Position numbers and translations under genes: made by a program. From NCBI GenBank assembly GCA_021776685.1, contig JAJFFJ010000133.1, positions 1-51,789 on the forward strand: a stretch of DNA of 51,789 nt, in the 5' to 3' direction. Below, in pieces: positions 1 to 8,765 of this stretch (position 1 is the first letter of the stretch; the number at the start of each line of letters is the position of its first letter). The notes under the pieces were generated by a model. It had not been told where the DNA came from and searched no databases. It worked only from the letters and a program-made list of their open reading frames with translations. This DNA comes from Alphaproteobacteria bacterium. Its GTDB lineage: Bacteria; Pseudomonadota; Alphaproteobacteria; Bin65.

Positions 1-717
1 CGGCCCGTTGCAGCCGCCGAAGAAGACCCGAACGCCAGCGAGTACATGCCAGTAATTGTCATTGCCGCCGCCGGCGTTCAACCACAAGGCGACGGGCCGC
101 TGCGGCGCGCGCTGACCGAACCACCTTTTCAGCGGCAGCAGGACTTCGCCATGGGCCCAGAAAATTCCCTGCTGGCGGTATCCGTCCGCGCCGACCTCAA
201 CCACTGCCCCGGGGATATGATGGAACGCCACTGATGCGCCGCCAAATACCGAGTCGCGCGCGACGCCGCCGATGATCTGATAGCCGACATTTCCGCGAAG
301 GGTGATTTTTCCCCAGAAATACTGGCCGTGCACACCGGCCCGCGTCACGTGACGGACCTTGAAATCAAGAAATGAGACGTTGAAATCCAGAATTCCGATT
401 TTCGGATCATACCAGAAGATATGACCGCCCAACGCCCAGTTGGTGTCGCCGCGGCCGATCCCGATCAGTCCATCAGCCTGGACGTACCAGCGTCGTGCGA
501 AGGGCAGGGCGAGGCTGCCTGCCGTGTCCCCCATGCCGTCGTCATCACCGGCGCCGCCGAAGGCGTCGGCCTTGCCCTTGATATCTTTCAGGCCGTTTCC
601 TGTCTGTGCACTGGCCGTATTGCTCAGGCCGAGAGTCGCCAGTGAGGCGATGAGCCCCACAATCAGGCCCACGGCCACGCCTGCCGAAAGCCGGTGTAAA
701 AAATGTCTCGTTTTCAT
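1..717 (-). CDS. Outer-membrane-like protein, C-terminus cut by window edge
   Basis: An open frame runs without a stop from an ATG at 717 to the left edge, giving at least 239 residues. The start MKTRHFLHRLSAGVAVGLI is followed by a hydrophobic stretch and a likely cleavage site after SNTASA (residues about 34-39), so export is expected. An AGGGGG ribosome site lies about 10 bases upstream. The mature part is rich in alternating aromatic and small residues (IFWYDPKIGILDF, GQYFWGKITLRGNVGYQI), the pattern of amphipathic beta strands, so an outer-membrane barrel is my inference. I do not recognise the family. It points away from the small membrane gene at 888, and the gap between them probably holds both promoters. 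Confidence 0.7.
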   Translation of the reverse strand, partial: MKTRHFLHRLSAGVAVGLIVGLIASLATLGLSNTASAQTGNGLKDIKGKADAFGGAGDDDGMGDTAGSLALPFARRWYVQADGLIGIGRGDTNWALGGHIFWYDPKIGILDFNVSFLDFKVRHVTRAGVHGQYFWGKITLRGNVGYQIIGGVARDSVFGGASVAFHHIPGAVVEVGADGYRQQGIFWAHGEVLLPLKRWFGQRAPQRPVALWLNAGGGNDNYWHVLAGVRVFFGGCNGP

Positions 718-887
718 AATTGTCAGGCCCCCTAAATCGCTTGCCCGGTTAACGATAGACGCAAAAAAAAGGCAGAATTCCGGACACGTGCGCCCCGGTG
801 CGCGCGAATAAAGCCCAAAGCTGCCTTCATGGGTGTGCGCCGCAGCGCGCGCTGCCCGTCATGCGGCACTTTCTGAGGACGCGGCAC

Positions 888-1130
888 ATGCGCAATTTCT
901 GGTTTGTCCTGGCTGGAATTGGCCTGATTGGCCTGGGTGTCTGGCAATATTTCGACCTAACGGCATTTGAGCAAAGTGAAGGTTCGCGCCGGCTACACTG
1001 GCTGCTTGCCTGGCTTTACGATGATATGGGCGGTAAATGGCCGACGGTGATATTCCTGTCCGGGATCGGTGCAATGATCTCTTTAACGGGGCTCGCAACA
1101 TCTCACCGCCTCCAGCGGCCTGAAGCCTGA
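888..1130 (+). CDS. Small two-helix membrane protein
   Basis: This 80-residue protein begins MRNFWFVLAGIGLIGLGVW. A hydrophobic helix spans about residues 4-20 and a second about 56-72 (TVIFLSGIGAMISLTGLA), with a polar loop containing YDDMGGKWP between. The ATG at 888 is chosen over an earlier in-frame start because GAGGA lies about 8 bases upstream and the hydrophobic segment starts right after it. The gene converges on mlaC with only 6 bases between the two stops. I do not recognise the family and the function is unknown; it may simply be a small inner-membrane protein. Confidence 0.55.
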   Translation: MRNFWFVLAGIGLIGLGVWQYFDLTAFEQSEGSRRLHWLLAWLYDDMGGKWPTVIFLSGIGAMISLTGLATSHRLQRPEA

Positions 1131-1136
1131 TCCGGG

Positions 1137-1745
1137 CTATTTCTTGTCCAGTTCAACAATTTTCCGCCGAATGGTGGCGATCAGGCCATCGATGTTGCCT
1201 TCCCGCGCATAAACCGCGGCGAACTCCCGCCGTTGGTTCAGGGACATGCTGATCCCATCGATAACCACATCCCGCACCATCAGACGGCTGTTCCGTTTAC
1301 GGAGCCGCCACCGGATCACGATAGGCCTGTTACGGCTGCTTTTGTCCTTGATATGGGTGATGACAGCGACACCGCGGCCATCTTTTTCCGTGCCCACCAG
1401 CTGTAGCTGGTCTCCGCCATAGCCGGACAATTGAACGGTGTATGTCTTGACGATATAGGTCTGGAATACCTCCAGATAGGCAGCTTTTTGCGCGGCGGTT
1501 GCGGTCCGCCAGGGCCGGCCCAGGACCCAGCGGCCGATGGTGCGAACATCGAAATTCTCTTGAAAAAGCTTACGAAAGCGCGCCTCACGGTCAGCGCGCG
1601 CCTTGCTGCGCTTGACGATGAAATCGACTGATTGGGTCATGCGCTGGATCATGCGCTTGCCGTCATCCTCAATCGCCGCGTGACTGGCGCCAGCGGTTGA
1701 GATCAGAACTAATGTAGCGGCGGCAGTTCGGAAAACGGAAATCAT
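1137..1745 (-). CDS. mlaC: MlaC-family phospholipid-binding protein (Ttg2D type)
   Basis: This 202-residue periplasmic protein of the MlaC/Ttg2D family shuttles phospholipids between the outer-membrane MlaA complex and the inner-membrane MlaFEDB transporter. A signal peptide occupies residues 1-24 (LVLISTAGASHA, then AIEDD). Family landmarks are FDVRTIGRWVLGRPWR followed by AAYLEVFQTYIVKTYTVQL in the middle, and VRDVVIDGISMSLNQRREF near the end. I start it at the ATG at 1745 because AGGTGAG sits 4 bases upstream and the signal peptide begins there; an earlier in-frame start would add 21 unconvincing residues. It follows mlaA on the same strand after an 80-base gap, so co-transcription is likely. 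The ABC transporter genes are not in this window. Confidence 0.9.
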   Translation of the reverse strand: MISVFRTAAATLVLISTAGASHAAIEDDGKRMIQRMTQSVDFIVKRSKARADREARFRKLFQENFDVRTIGRWVLGRPWRTATAAQKAAYLEVFQTYIVKTYTVQLSGYGGDQLQLVGTEKDGRGVAVITHIKDKSSRNRPIVIRWRLRKRNSRLMVRDVVIDGISMSLNQRREFAAVYAREGNIDGLIATIRRKIVELDKK

Positions 1746-1825
1746 CGGGCTCACCTGAATGCGTATCCTGACTCTATGAAGCACAGCAGAATGGCGACAG
1801 AAGGGCAATATCCTGACGTTTTCAG

Positions 1826-2596
1826 CTAGTCATCATCGCCCGGCAGCGGGATATCCTTGGTTTTGATCTTGCCGTTGGCGATCGCGGATTTGCGATTCTG
1901 CCGATAAAAGCTGCGAAGCGCTGCATAATAATCGAGTGAATTCTTCTCGATCGCTTTCAATTGATCCACGTTGCGGGCGTAAAAATCAATCTGTCCAAGG
2001 GGTCCCGCCGTGCTGAATATGATCCGCGCAATCGTGGGCTTGCCGATCCAGTTGAGGGGATCGGCGACGCCGTCGACAACACGGCCAGCCAGGTGGCGCG
2101 TACTGGACGGCCCCAAAACCGGCAGCACGATATAAGGACCCGGACGAATGCCCCAAACGGCCAGGGTTTGCCCGAAATCCTCCGTGTGCCGCTTCAGCCC
2201 ATACATCGCGGCCACATCGAACATGCCGCCGACTCCGACGAGGGAATTGAAGAAGAACCGCACGGCCGTTTCCGCGGCCCGCTCCCGCTCACCCTGCAGC
2301 ACATCGTTCATAAAAGTAATCGGCTCGCCCAGATGATCGGCAAAGGTGCGGATACGGTCACGTATGAAAGGCGGAACCCGCTTCTTGTAGACCCTTGCTA
2401 TGGGCCGGCCGATCTTGTGATCGATCCAGACGTTCACCCGATGCATACGCCGGTTGAATTTCTCGAACGGGTCGTTGCGTTTTTTGTATTCTGCGAGCTT
2501 CGCCGGATCTTTGGGCGGTGTTGCGCAACCGGCGCCAGCGAGCACGATCGCTGCGGCGATGCCGATCCCTACAATTCTAGCCCGATTGCTGCGCAT
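1826..2596 (-). CDS. mlaA: MlaA/VacJ family outer-membrane lipoprotein
   Basis: MlaA is the outer-membrane lipoprotein that removes mislocalised phospholipids from the outer leaflet and hands them to MlaC. The 256-residue product has a lipoprotein-type signal ending at VLAGAGC; the lipobox is slightly atypical with Gly at -3. Family motifs follow: NDPFEKFNRRMHRVN, FFFNSLVGVGGMFD, and EDFGQTLAVWGIRPGPYIV leading into LPVLGPSSTRH. I prefer the second ATG (2596), because AAGG lies about 10 bases ahead of it but only 1 base ahead of the ATG at 2605. It is the upstream gene of a mlaA-mlaC pair; in many bacteria mlaA is unlinked, so the adjacency supports joint function. Confidence 0.92.
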   Translation of the reverse strand: MRSNRARIVGIGIAAAIVLAGAGCATPPKDPAKLAEYKKRNDPFEKFNRRMHRVNVWIDHKIGRPIARVYKKRVPPFIRDRIRTFADHLGEPITFMNDVLQGERERAAETAVRFFFNSLVGVGGMFDVAAMYGLKRHTEDFGQTLAVWGIRPGPYIVLPVLGPSSTRHLAGRVVDGVADPLNWIGKPTIARIIFSTAGPLGQIDFYARNVDQLKAIEKNSLDYYAALRSFYRQNRKSAIANGKIKTKDIPLPGDDD

Positions 2597-2731
2597 ATTG
2601 CCCATACCTTCACACCAAACCGCTGACCCGCAAATTCGGCGGTCAACGCTGCGTTCTCTAGCATATACCCACTGCCGACGCCATCACGCCAGGCCCCAAC
2701 CTGTGCAAAATAATCGAACTTCTAGATTGAA

Positions 2732-3172
2732 TTAGCTCGCGCTGCCGCCTGCCGGGCCAAACAGACGCGGATAACGGCTGCGTTGCGCCTGTTCGAACTG
2801 GACGACGCTCTTGTCAAAGGACAGAAACCAGACCAGCACCGCGCCGCAGACGATGATGACGAGCGAGAAAATCTGAGCGGCGTCGGCATTGGCCTTGGGT
2901 GGTTCAATCGCTACCGCGCCGGCAAAGGCCATGCCCACCATCACTAGAATCAGGAACAGCAGCCGCGCCCACATCCGGCCCCGGTACATGCCCCACAGCA
3001 GCAGGCCAACAAACACCAGGCGGATCGCGGATATTTCCGGCTTCCAGCTCCCGGCCATGATAGCAATGGCGATATCGGCGATCGTCACAAACAGGGTGAT
3101 GCTGATGGCCGCGACGATGAGAAAGCGGCCGCGGGCAATTCGCGCGGCCTCGGTGGTGGTCTGATCTGTCAT
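2732..3172 (-). CDS. Hypothetical four-helix membrane protein
   Basis: The 146-residue product has a polar N-terminus (MTDQTTTEAARIARGR) and then four hydrophobic segments at about residues 17-40, 47-63, 68-89 and 101-117, ending in a polar tail with SRYPRLFGPAGG. I do not recognise a family. It is transcribed divergently from the small membrane gene at 3243, so the roughly 70 bases between them should hold both promoters. No strong ribosome site is visible before the ATG at 3172. Coding support comes from the consistent membrane pattern and the lack of a better frame. Confidence 0.6.
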   Translation of the reverse strand: MTDQTTTEAARIARGRFLIVAAISITLFVTIADIAIAIMAGSWKPEISAIRLVFVGLLLWGMYRGRMWARLLFLILVMVGMAFAGAVAIEPPKANADAAQIFSLVIIVCGAVLVWFLSFDKSVVQFEQAQRSRYPRLFGPAGGSAS

Positions 3173-3242
3173 AGAAAGTCACGAATGTGCGGGGCCATAG
3201 CGGACCCGTTGAAACCTCTCCGGACTGTGAGGGATAGGGCTC

Positions 3243-3461
3243 GTGAAGGCTACGCTGCTCATTGTCACGCTCGGTGGAATTCTGCTGCTGGCGGTCGTTG
3301 GCGCGGTCTGGCTGACCCTGGACATTGGCGACGTGCGTATGAGCACCATGGGCGTTGTGGCGCTGATTGGCGGCGGGGTCCTGTCACTGGCCGTGGGCGG
3401 CGGGCTGATGGCGCTGGTCTTTTTCAGCGCCCGGCGTGGCTACGACGATATCGACCGCTAG
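3243..3461 (+). CDS. Small two-helix membrane protein
   Basis: The product is 72 residues with a GTG start preceded by a GAGGGA-like ribosome site about 10 bases upstream. Two clear hydrophobic helices lie at residues 4-26 and 37-61, and the protein ends in a short charged tail, ARRGYDDIDR. No family is recognised. Its stop overlaps the stop of the convergent BASS-like transporter by 4 bases, and it is divergent from the membrane protein at 2732. The function is unknown. Confidence 0.55.
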   Translation: MKATLLIVTLGGILLLAVVGAVWLTLDIGDVRMSTMGVVALIGGGVLSLAVGGGLMALVFFSARRGYDDIDR

Positions 3462-4381
3462 ATCTTCACCAGACGGCGGTAAATCGGCCTCAACATCAGC
3501 GGCAATACATAGATCGGTACCTGGGAGAGGGCGAAGATCAGTCCCACTTCCACGGGCGCTGTGGCAGGCAGGCCGGCGAGGGCCAGGCCGGCATTGCGGT
3601 TGCCGTTCGTCAATCCCAGCGCCACTGCTGTGCCTCGTCCGGCGGGCCGGAACAGCAGCCAGGTTACGGCCTGCAGGAACAGGTTAAGCGCAAAAGACGC
3701 GCCCAGAACGGTCAGGAAAAGCTCCAGATCAGTCCGCAGGATTACCGCCGCCTGGTCCATGATCGACACCGCGAAGATCAGCAGCAGCACCACCGCCAGT
3801 CCGTCGATCTCCTCAGCCTTTGAGTCGATCCAGGCGCGGGAGGCGAGCAGGCGCACGATGACGGCGAACCCGATGGCGCTGGCGACAATGGCCGCCATCC
3901 GCCACATCATTTCAAAGATATTGAGCTGTGCCGCCTCTCCCATCAGCAATACGCCAACTGGCCCGATGGTGACGGGCACGATCAGCGTGGCGCCAAAAAC
4001 CACCACCGAGACGAGTGCCGCATCCAGGCGGAACAGCAGGGCGAGCGTGATCGAAGACATGATGGGTGAAGCCGCCGCCAGCACCACCAGCGCGGTGCGC
4101 AACCCGCCGCTGAGCCCCATGGGCATGGTCACCAGCCAGATCAGGACGGCACTGCCCACCAGTTGCCAGACCAGCGCCAGTGCGACCACCCAGCGGCGGC
4201 TGAGCCGCGCCACCAGTTCTGCGCCGTGCAGACGCACCAGCGCCAGGCCGAGGATTGCCACGACCGTAGGCGCCAGGATCGGCGCGGCGAAGGCTGCCAG
4301 CTCGGGCAACAGCAGACCCAGGAATATTCCCGCAGCCATAACGATGGTGGCGTAGCGGGAGGCGATGCGTAGCAGAATCAC
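3458..4381 (-). CDS. BASS-like membrane transporter (bile acid:sodium symporter superfamily)
   Basis: The 307-residue, almost wholly hydrophobic protein has about nine to ten membrane segments, the size and layout of the BASS/ACR3 superfamily of secondary transporters for organic anions or metalloids. A motif GLTNGNRNAGLALAGLP near residues 258-274 resembles the RN-x-GLA signature found in bacterial members. The substrate cannot be inferred. The start is a GTG at 4381 with only a weak ribosome site (GGAT). Immediately upstream lie a small inverted repeat (4381-4398) and three 12-base tandem repeats. It converges on the 72-residue gene with a 4-base overlap. Confidence 0.7.
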   Translation of the reverse strand: MILLRIASRYATIVMAAGIFLGLLLPELAAFAAPILAPTVVAILGLALVRLHGAELVARLSRRWVVALALVWQLVGSAVLIWLVTMPMGLSGGLRTALVVLAAASPIMSSITLALLFRLDAALVSVVVFGATLIVPVTIGPVGVLLMGEAAQLNIFEMMWRMAAIVASAIGFAVIVRLLASRAWIDSKAEEIDGLAVVLLLIFAVSIMDQAAVILRTDLELFLTVLGASFALNLFLQAVTWLLFRPAGRGTAVALGLTNGNRNAGLALAGLPATAPVEVGLIFALSQVPIYVLPLMLRPIYRRLVKI

Positions 4382-4405
4382 TGCCGGCCATCCGGCAGGC
4401 TGCCA

Positions 4406-4441
4406 GCCATGCGACCGGCCATGCGACCAGCCATGCGACCG
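4406..4441. repeat. Three tandem copies of a 12-base unit
   Basis: The unit GCCATGCGACCR is repeated three times (4406-4417, 4418-4429, 4430-4441), differing only at the last base. The array lies in the 128-base gap between the divergent BASS-like transporter and the thioesterase. Next to it, CTGCCGG and CCGGCAG at 4381-4398 form a short hairpin over the transporter start. It could be a small variable-number repeat or a binding array; the sequence alone does not decide. Confidence 0.8.
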
Positions 4442-4509
4442 AGGGCCTGATTGCGTGCAGGCGGGGTGAGGCTAGCTTCTGGCGGAAATGCCATCACAGG
4501 AACGCGACC

Positions 4510-5070
4510 ATGTCCCAAGCACCCAGCTACGCCGAATTGACCGGAACCCTCGACGGTGCGCCGCGCATCGATATTGCGCTTGAGCCGGGCAAGCCCGTGC
4601 TGGTCCACCGCCAGAAGGTGTTGCCGGCCTGGATCGACTATAACGGGCATATGAACGTGGCCTTCTATGTGCTGGCCTTCGACATGGGGGTGGACGCGTT
4701 TCTGGACTTCTGTGGTCTTACACCGGAATTCCGCGCCAGGCACGAGGTCTCCACCTATGCGCTCGAGGCGCATGTCACCTATCGGGCGGAAGTGGTGGAA
4801 GGGGATGACCTGCGTTTCGAGATCCAGGTACTCGACCGCGACGACCGCTTCTTTCATTACATCAATATGATGTACCGGGAGTCGGACGATACCCTGTGCG
4901 CCACGGCTGAGTGGATGAGTGTCCACATGGATATGGCCCAGCGGAAGCCTGCCCCCTTTCTGCCCGAGATCGACGCCAATCTGGAAACCATCTGGCAGAC
5001 CCACAAGGATATGCCGCGCCCGCCCCAGGCCGGCCGCACCATCGCCATCCGGCGAAAATCGGCCGGCTAG
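4510..5070 (+). CDS. Hotdog-fold acyl-CoA thioesterase family protein
   Basis: This 186-residue protein belongs to the 4-hydroxybenzoyl-CoA/acyl-ACP thioesterase (hotdog) group. The segment WIDYNGHMNVAFYVLAFD at about residues 38-55 contains the D-x-x-GH-x-N motif typical of the active site, followed by VTYRAEVVEGDDLRFEIQV, the usual central strands. The overall look is closest to thioesterases linked with carnitine and betainyl-CoA metabolism, but I cannot fix the substrate. AGGAA lies about 7 bases before the ATG. The tail after about residue 150 is Pro-rich and probably flexible. It is convergent with the anion transporter that ends at 5083. Confidence 0.8.
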   Translation: MSQAPSYAELTGTLDGAPRIDIALEPGKPVLVHRQKVLPAWIDYNGHMNVAFYVLAFDMGVDAFLDFCGLTPEFRARHEVSTYALEAHVTYRAEVVEGDDLRFEIQVLDRDDRFFHYINMMYRESDDTLCATAEWMSVHMDMAQRKPAPFLPEIDANLETIWQTHKDMPRPPQAGRTIAIRRKSAG

Positions 5071-5082
5071 ACACGGCCAGGG

Positions 5083-6564
5083 TCAGAAGACCCAGCGGCC
5101 GATGGTCAGCGAGATGACGGCCGCAACCAGAATGCCGATGACATTGAGAATCGCACCCGCGCCGAGCATCTGGCGGGACGTAACTCTGCCGCTGCCGAAG
5201 ACGATGGCGTTTGGCGGCGTTGCCACCGGCAGCATGAAGCCCAGCGAGGCGGCGAGCGCGATTGGCAGGGTCAGGAACAGCGGAGGCTGGCCCATGGCAA
5301 CGGCGGTGGCCGCGGCCACGGGCAGAAAAACCGCCGCCATGGCCGTATTACTGGCCAGTTCGCCCAGATAGACGACAACCGAGGTCGCCAGCAGGATCAG
5401 CAGGAAGACCGGCATCTCTCCCAATACAGACAGACCGCCGCCAATCCAGGTGGCGAGGCCGTTCTGGCTGATCGCCCCGGCTAGCGCCAGGCCGCCACCA
5501 AACAGGATCAGCACATCCCAGCGGATCTTCGCGGCGGCGCTCCAGGTGAGCAATGGCTGCGCGGGGTGTCCGTCATTCCGGTCGCCAGGCAACAAGAAGA
5601 GCAGGATCGCGGCGGCGACGGCAATGGTCGTGTCGCTGAGCGGCAGGTCGGGCCATACTGCCGCCGCCACAGGACGCAGCAGCCAGCAGGCCGCCGCTCC
5701 GGCGACCACGAGGCCCACCCGGCGCTGCGCCCTGGTAAGGGGGCCGGCCGGCGCATTCAGCACCGCCGCGACCGGATGGGCATCCGCCGGCATCCGGAAC
5801 AGGACCTTGACCAACAGCAGCCAGGTCACCGGAAGCATGACCAGGGTCACCGGCAGGCCAACCAACATCCAGTCGGCAAAGCCGATTCGGATGCCGTGAC
5901 TGTCATTCATATAGCCAGCAAAGAGCGCATTGGGTGGCGTCCCGATCAGCGTTGCCATGCCGCCGACCGTGGCCGCATAGGCGATCCCCAAAAGCAGCGC
6001 CGGAGCGAACCTGTCAGCCGATATGTCTGCATTTTCGTCATCAGTCGCCGGCAGCAAGGACATCGCGATCGGCAACATGACCATGATGGTTGCCGTGTTG
6101 CTGATCCACATGCTGAGAAAGGCCGTGGCGCCCATCAGGGCTGCGATGACGTTTGCCGGGCGGTCACCCGCCATCCGTACCAAGGCGAACGCAAGACGCC
6201 GGTTGAGGCCACACATCTCCATTGCCCGGGCCATCAGAAAGCCGCCGAGAAACAGGAAAATCAACGGGTGGGCATAGGCGCCCGCGGTATGCGCCAACGT
6301 GTCGATGCCGAAGACAGGAAACAGCACCAAGGGCAGCAACGCGGTCGTTGCCAGTGGTGCCGCCTCCGTCAGCCACCAGAACGCAATCAGCACGCCCACG
6401 GCCGCGGTTGCCCATCCGGCAGCGCTGAGCCCCGCCGGCGCTGGCGACAGCGCCATGGCGACCGCCAGCGCCGGTCCGGCCAGAAGCACCGCCAAACCCC
6501 GCCATCGCCGGTCGGCTGAAGCTCTTGGGACTGCCTTGTGTGTGGGTTCGGTCGTGGGGTTCAT
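5083..6564 (-). CDS. SLC13/DASS-family sodium-coupled anion transporter
   Basis: The 493-residue inner-membrane carrier belongs to the divalent anion:sodium symporter family, whose members move dicarboxylates, citrate or sulfate. Both diagnostic Ser-Asn-Thr sites are present: WISNTATIMVMLPIA in the first half and GELASNTAMAAVFLPVA in the second. Each is followed by a partner loop, GGMATLIGTPPNALFAG and LPVATPPNAIVFGSGRV, consistent with the inverted-repeat fold. The first 15-20 residues are polar, then membrane segments fill the rest. No TRAP or sulfur genes adjoin it, so the substrate is open; dicarboxylate is the family default. The ribosome site before the ATG at 6564 is weak. Confidence 0.88.
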   Translation of the reverse strand: MNPTTEPTHKAVPRASADRRWRGLAVLLAGPALAVAMALSPAPAGLSAAGWATAAVGVLIAFWWLTEAAPLATTALLPLVLFPVFGIDTLAHTAGAYAHPLIFLFLGGFLMARAMEMCGLNRRLAFALVRMAGDRPANVIAALMGATAFLSMWISNTATIMVMLPIAMSLLPATDDENADISADRFAPALLLGIAYAATVGGMATLIGTPPNALFAGYMNDSHGIRIGFADWMLVGLPVTLVMLPVTWLLLVKVLFRMPADAHPVAAVLNAPAGPLTRAQRRVGLVVAGAAACWLLRPVAAAVWPDLPLSDTTIAVAAAILLFLLPGDRNDGHPAQPLLTWSAAAKIRWDVLILFGGGLALAGAISQNGLATWIGGGLSVLGEMPVFLLILLATSVVVYLGELASNTAMAAVFLPVAAATAVAMGQPPLFLTLPIALAASLGFMLPVATPPNAIVFGSGRVTSRQMLGAGAILNVIGILVAAVISLTIGRWVF

Positions 6565-6740
6565 GGCGCAAGACTATGCCACAGGTGCGGCGGCAGGCTT
6601 TGACCTGCTTCAATCCAGTTGGAATGGTCCTTTAGCTGGCCGCCGTCACAGCAGGGCCACGATTTCCTGTTTCATCCAGTCGCGTGCCTTTGGGGCCATA
6701 GAGATTTCCTGCCAAATTGAGATGTATTAGGCTGCCGGCG

Positions 6741-8672
6741 ATGACAGCAAGCGACCCGCCACCTGATTCTTCTGAGAATCCCGATGCCACCAGGCGCAAC
6801 CCGCAACCGGCGCCGGGCGATGAGGCTGGGCGCGCACAGCCCCAACGGCGCACGTCGCTGCTGATCCCGAATCTGAGCTGGGAGCGGATCCGCGAGCGGA
6901 CAAAGGTGCAGTGGCGCAAGCTGATCACCCATGACGACCTTCGCCTGACGCTTTTGGCCGTGATCATCGGTGTGGTGGCGGCCTGGGCGGCCATTGGCTT
7001 CCGCTACCTGATCTCCGGCATCCAGTGGCTGTGGTTCCAGGAAGACCTGGAGCAGCTGTTCTCCACCGCGCTGAGCCTGCCCTGGTGGCAGGTGTTGCTG
7101 GTGCCGGCGGCGGGCGGGCTTGTGATCGGCCTGTTCATCCGCTTCGTGATGCCGGAACGACGCCCACTGGGCGTCGCCGATGTGATGGAGGCAGCCACCC
7201 ACCGCGGCGGCCATCTGTCCGTACGCCGGGCGGCGCTCGCCACGCTGGCCAATGCGGCGTCCATCGGCAGCGGCGCATCCGTCGGGCGCGAGGGACCAGT
7301 GGTGTTGCTGGGGGCGTCGATCGCGTCCTGGGTGTCCCGCCGCCTGCGGCTCAGCCGGTCGGCGATGCTGGTGGTATTCGGTTGCGGTGTGGCGGCGGCG
7401 GTGGCGGCGTCCTTCAATGCACCGGTGGCGGGCGCGCTTTTCGCGCTTGAGGTGGTGATCGGCCACTATCGCCTGCGTGCCTTTGCGCCGGTGGTGATCG
7501 CGTCTGTCACTGGCACGGTGATGACGCGCATCCACTATGGCGACTTCCCGGCCTTCATCAAACCTACCTTCGAGATCCAGTCCTTCTGGGAGTTTGGCGC
7601 ATTTGGTCTGCTCGGTTTCGCCTGCGCCGCGGCCGCGATGGCGCTGATGCTGGGCATCATGCTGGCCCAACGGGAGAGTGAGCGTCTGCCGGTGCCGTCC
7701 TGGCTGCGGCCTGCCATCGGCGGGCTGATGGTTGGCGCCATCGGTATTGCCTTCCCGCAGGTGCTGGGTGTCGGCTACGAGGCGACGGACATCGCGCTCA
7801 ACCCGCGCGCCGCCGGCGCCATGGCCTTCGATATGTGGCTGCTGATCGCGCTGGTCTTCGCCAAACTGCTTGCCACCGCGATTTCGCTCGGCTTCGGCTT
7901 CGGCGGCGGCATTTTCTCGCCGTCCCTTGTGGTAGGCGCCTTTCTCGGCGGCGCCACGGGGCATGTCGCAGCGTTGGTCTTCCCCGAACTGGCGTCCGAT
8001 ACCGGCGCCTATACCCTGATCGGCATGGCGGCCGTGGCGGCGGCTGTGCTGGGCGCGCCAATCTCCACCATCCTGATCGCCTTCGAGTTGACCGGCGACT
8101 ACAAGCTGACCATCGGCGTCATGGTGGCGGTTGTGATCTCGTCCCTGCTGACCCAGTCGATTTTCGGGCGCAGCTTCTTTCAGTGGCAGCTGGATCAGCG
8201 CGGTCTCGGCGAGCAGCCGGATCATTACGAGCGCTATTTGAAGGAAACCCGGGTGGAGACCCTTTTGCACTCCGACTTTGTGGCAATCCGCGAAGGCGCC
8301 AGCCTCGATGAGGTGCGCCGCCGGATTGTCGAATCCGCCCAGGGCGAGCTCTTCGTCGTGGATGGGGAGGAGCGGCTGGTGGGCACCATCACCTATGCAG
8401 ACCTGCACACCCATGCCTTCCCGGACGACACCGAAGCCGTTGCGGAAGAGCCATCCTTCGACCGGGTGATGCGCCGCAAACCGCCGGTGCTGGCCGCCGG
8501 CGACAGCCTGGAAGAAGCCTCCCGCGCCTTCGGCCGGACCATGGACAGCCACATTGCCGTGGTCGAGGACATTTCCACCATGAAACTGGCCGGCGTTATC
8601 GACCAGCGCGACGTCATGCGCGCCTTCCAGCAGGCCCACCATGCAGCGCAAGCGGCGGAGGAAGGGCGGTAG
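6741..8672 (+). CDS. ClC-family chloride channel/transporter with CBS domains
   Basis: The 643-residue protein has a polar N-terminal region (1-65), a ClC membrane domain (about 66-480) and a C-terminal pair of CBS domains (about 500-640) that usually bind adenine nucleotides. The gating motif GSGASVGREGP places the gating glutamate at 184, and GGGIFSPSLVVGAFLGG gives the second anion-binding loop. Two positions differ from the proton-coupled E. coli protein: the proton glutamate (E203) aligns with Val238 in LFALEVVIGHY, and the central tyrosine (Y445) aligns with Phe in GRSFFQWQL. Val at the first position is the state of channel-type ClCs. I chose the ATG at 6741; a TTG at 6717 would add eight residues. 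Confidence 0.9.
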   Translation: MTASDPPPDSSENPDATRRNPQPAPGDEAGRAQPQRRTSLLIPNLSWERIRERTKVQWRKLITHDDLRLTLLAVIIGVVAAWAAIGFRYLISGIQWLWFQEDLEQLFSTALSLPWWQVLLVPAAGGLVIGLFIRFVMPERRPLGVADVMEAATHRGGHLSVRRAALATLANAASIGSGASVGREGPVVLLGASIASWVSRRLRLSRSAMLVVFGCGVAAAVAASFNAPVAGALFALEVVIGHYRLRAFAPVVIASVTGTVMTRIHYGDFPAFIKPTFEIQSFWEFGAFGLLGFACAAAAMALMLGIMLAQRESERLPVPSWLRPAIGGLMVGAIGIAFPQVLGVGYEATDIALNPRAAGAMAFDMWLLIALVFAKLLATAISLGFGFGGGIFSPSLVVGAFLGGATGHVAALVFPELASDTGAYTLIGMAAVAAAVLGAPISTILIAFELTGDYKLTIGVMVAVVISSLLTQSIFGRSFFQWQLDQRGLGEQPDHYERYLKETRVETLLHSDFVAIREGASLDEVRRRIVESAQGELFVVDGEERLVGTITYADLHTHAFPDDTEAVAEEPSFDRVMRRKPPVLAAGDSLEEASRAFGRTMDSHIAVVEDISTMKLAGVIDQRDVMRAFQQAHHAAQAAEEGR

Positions 8673-8765
8673 CGTTCTCCACAAGATTTTGTGGTCGCGG
8701 GGCTGGCATAGCGCGCATTTGGCTGACATGGCGGCAAATCGGCGTGTTATACAGACCGTGAACAC

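Noticed and set aside
4406-4441. A possible CRISPR array
   Set aside because: The 12-base units are directly adjacent with no spacers and no cas genes are in the window.
6672-8765. A 697-codon open frame antisense to the ClC gene
   Set aside because: Its composition (His/Gln/Arg-rich, no domain) is that of a mirror frame in GC-rich DNA, and the opposite strand encodes a clear ClC protein with CBS domains.
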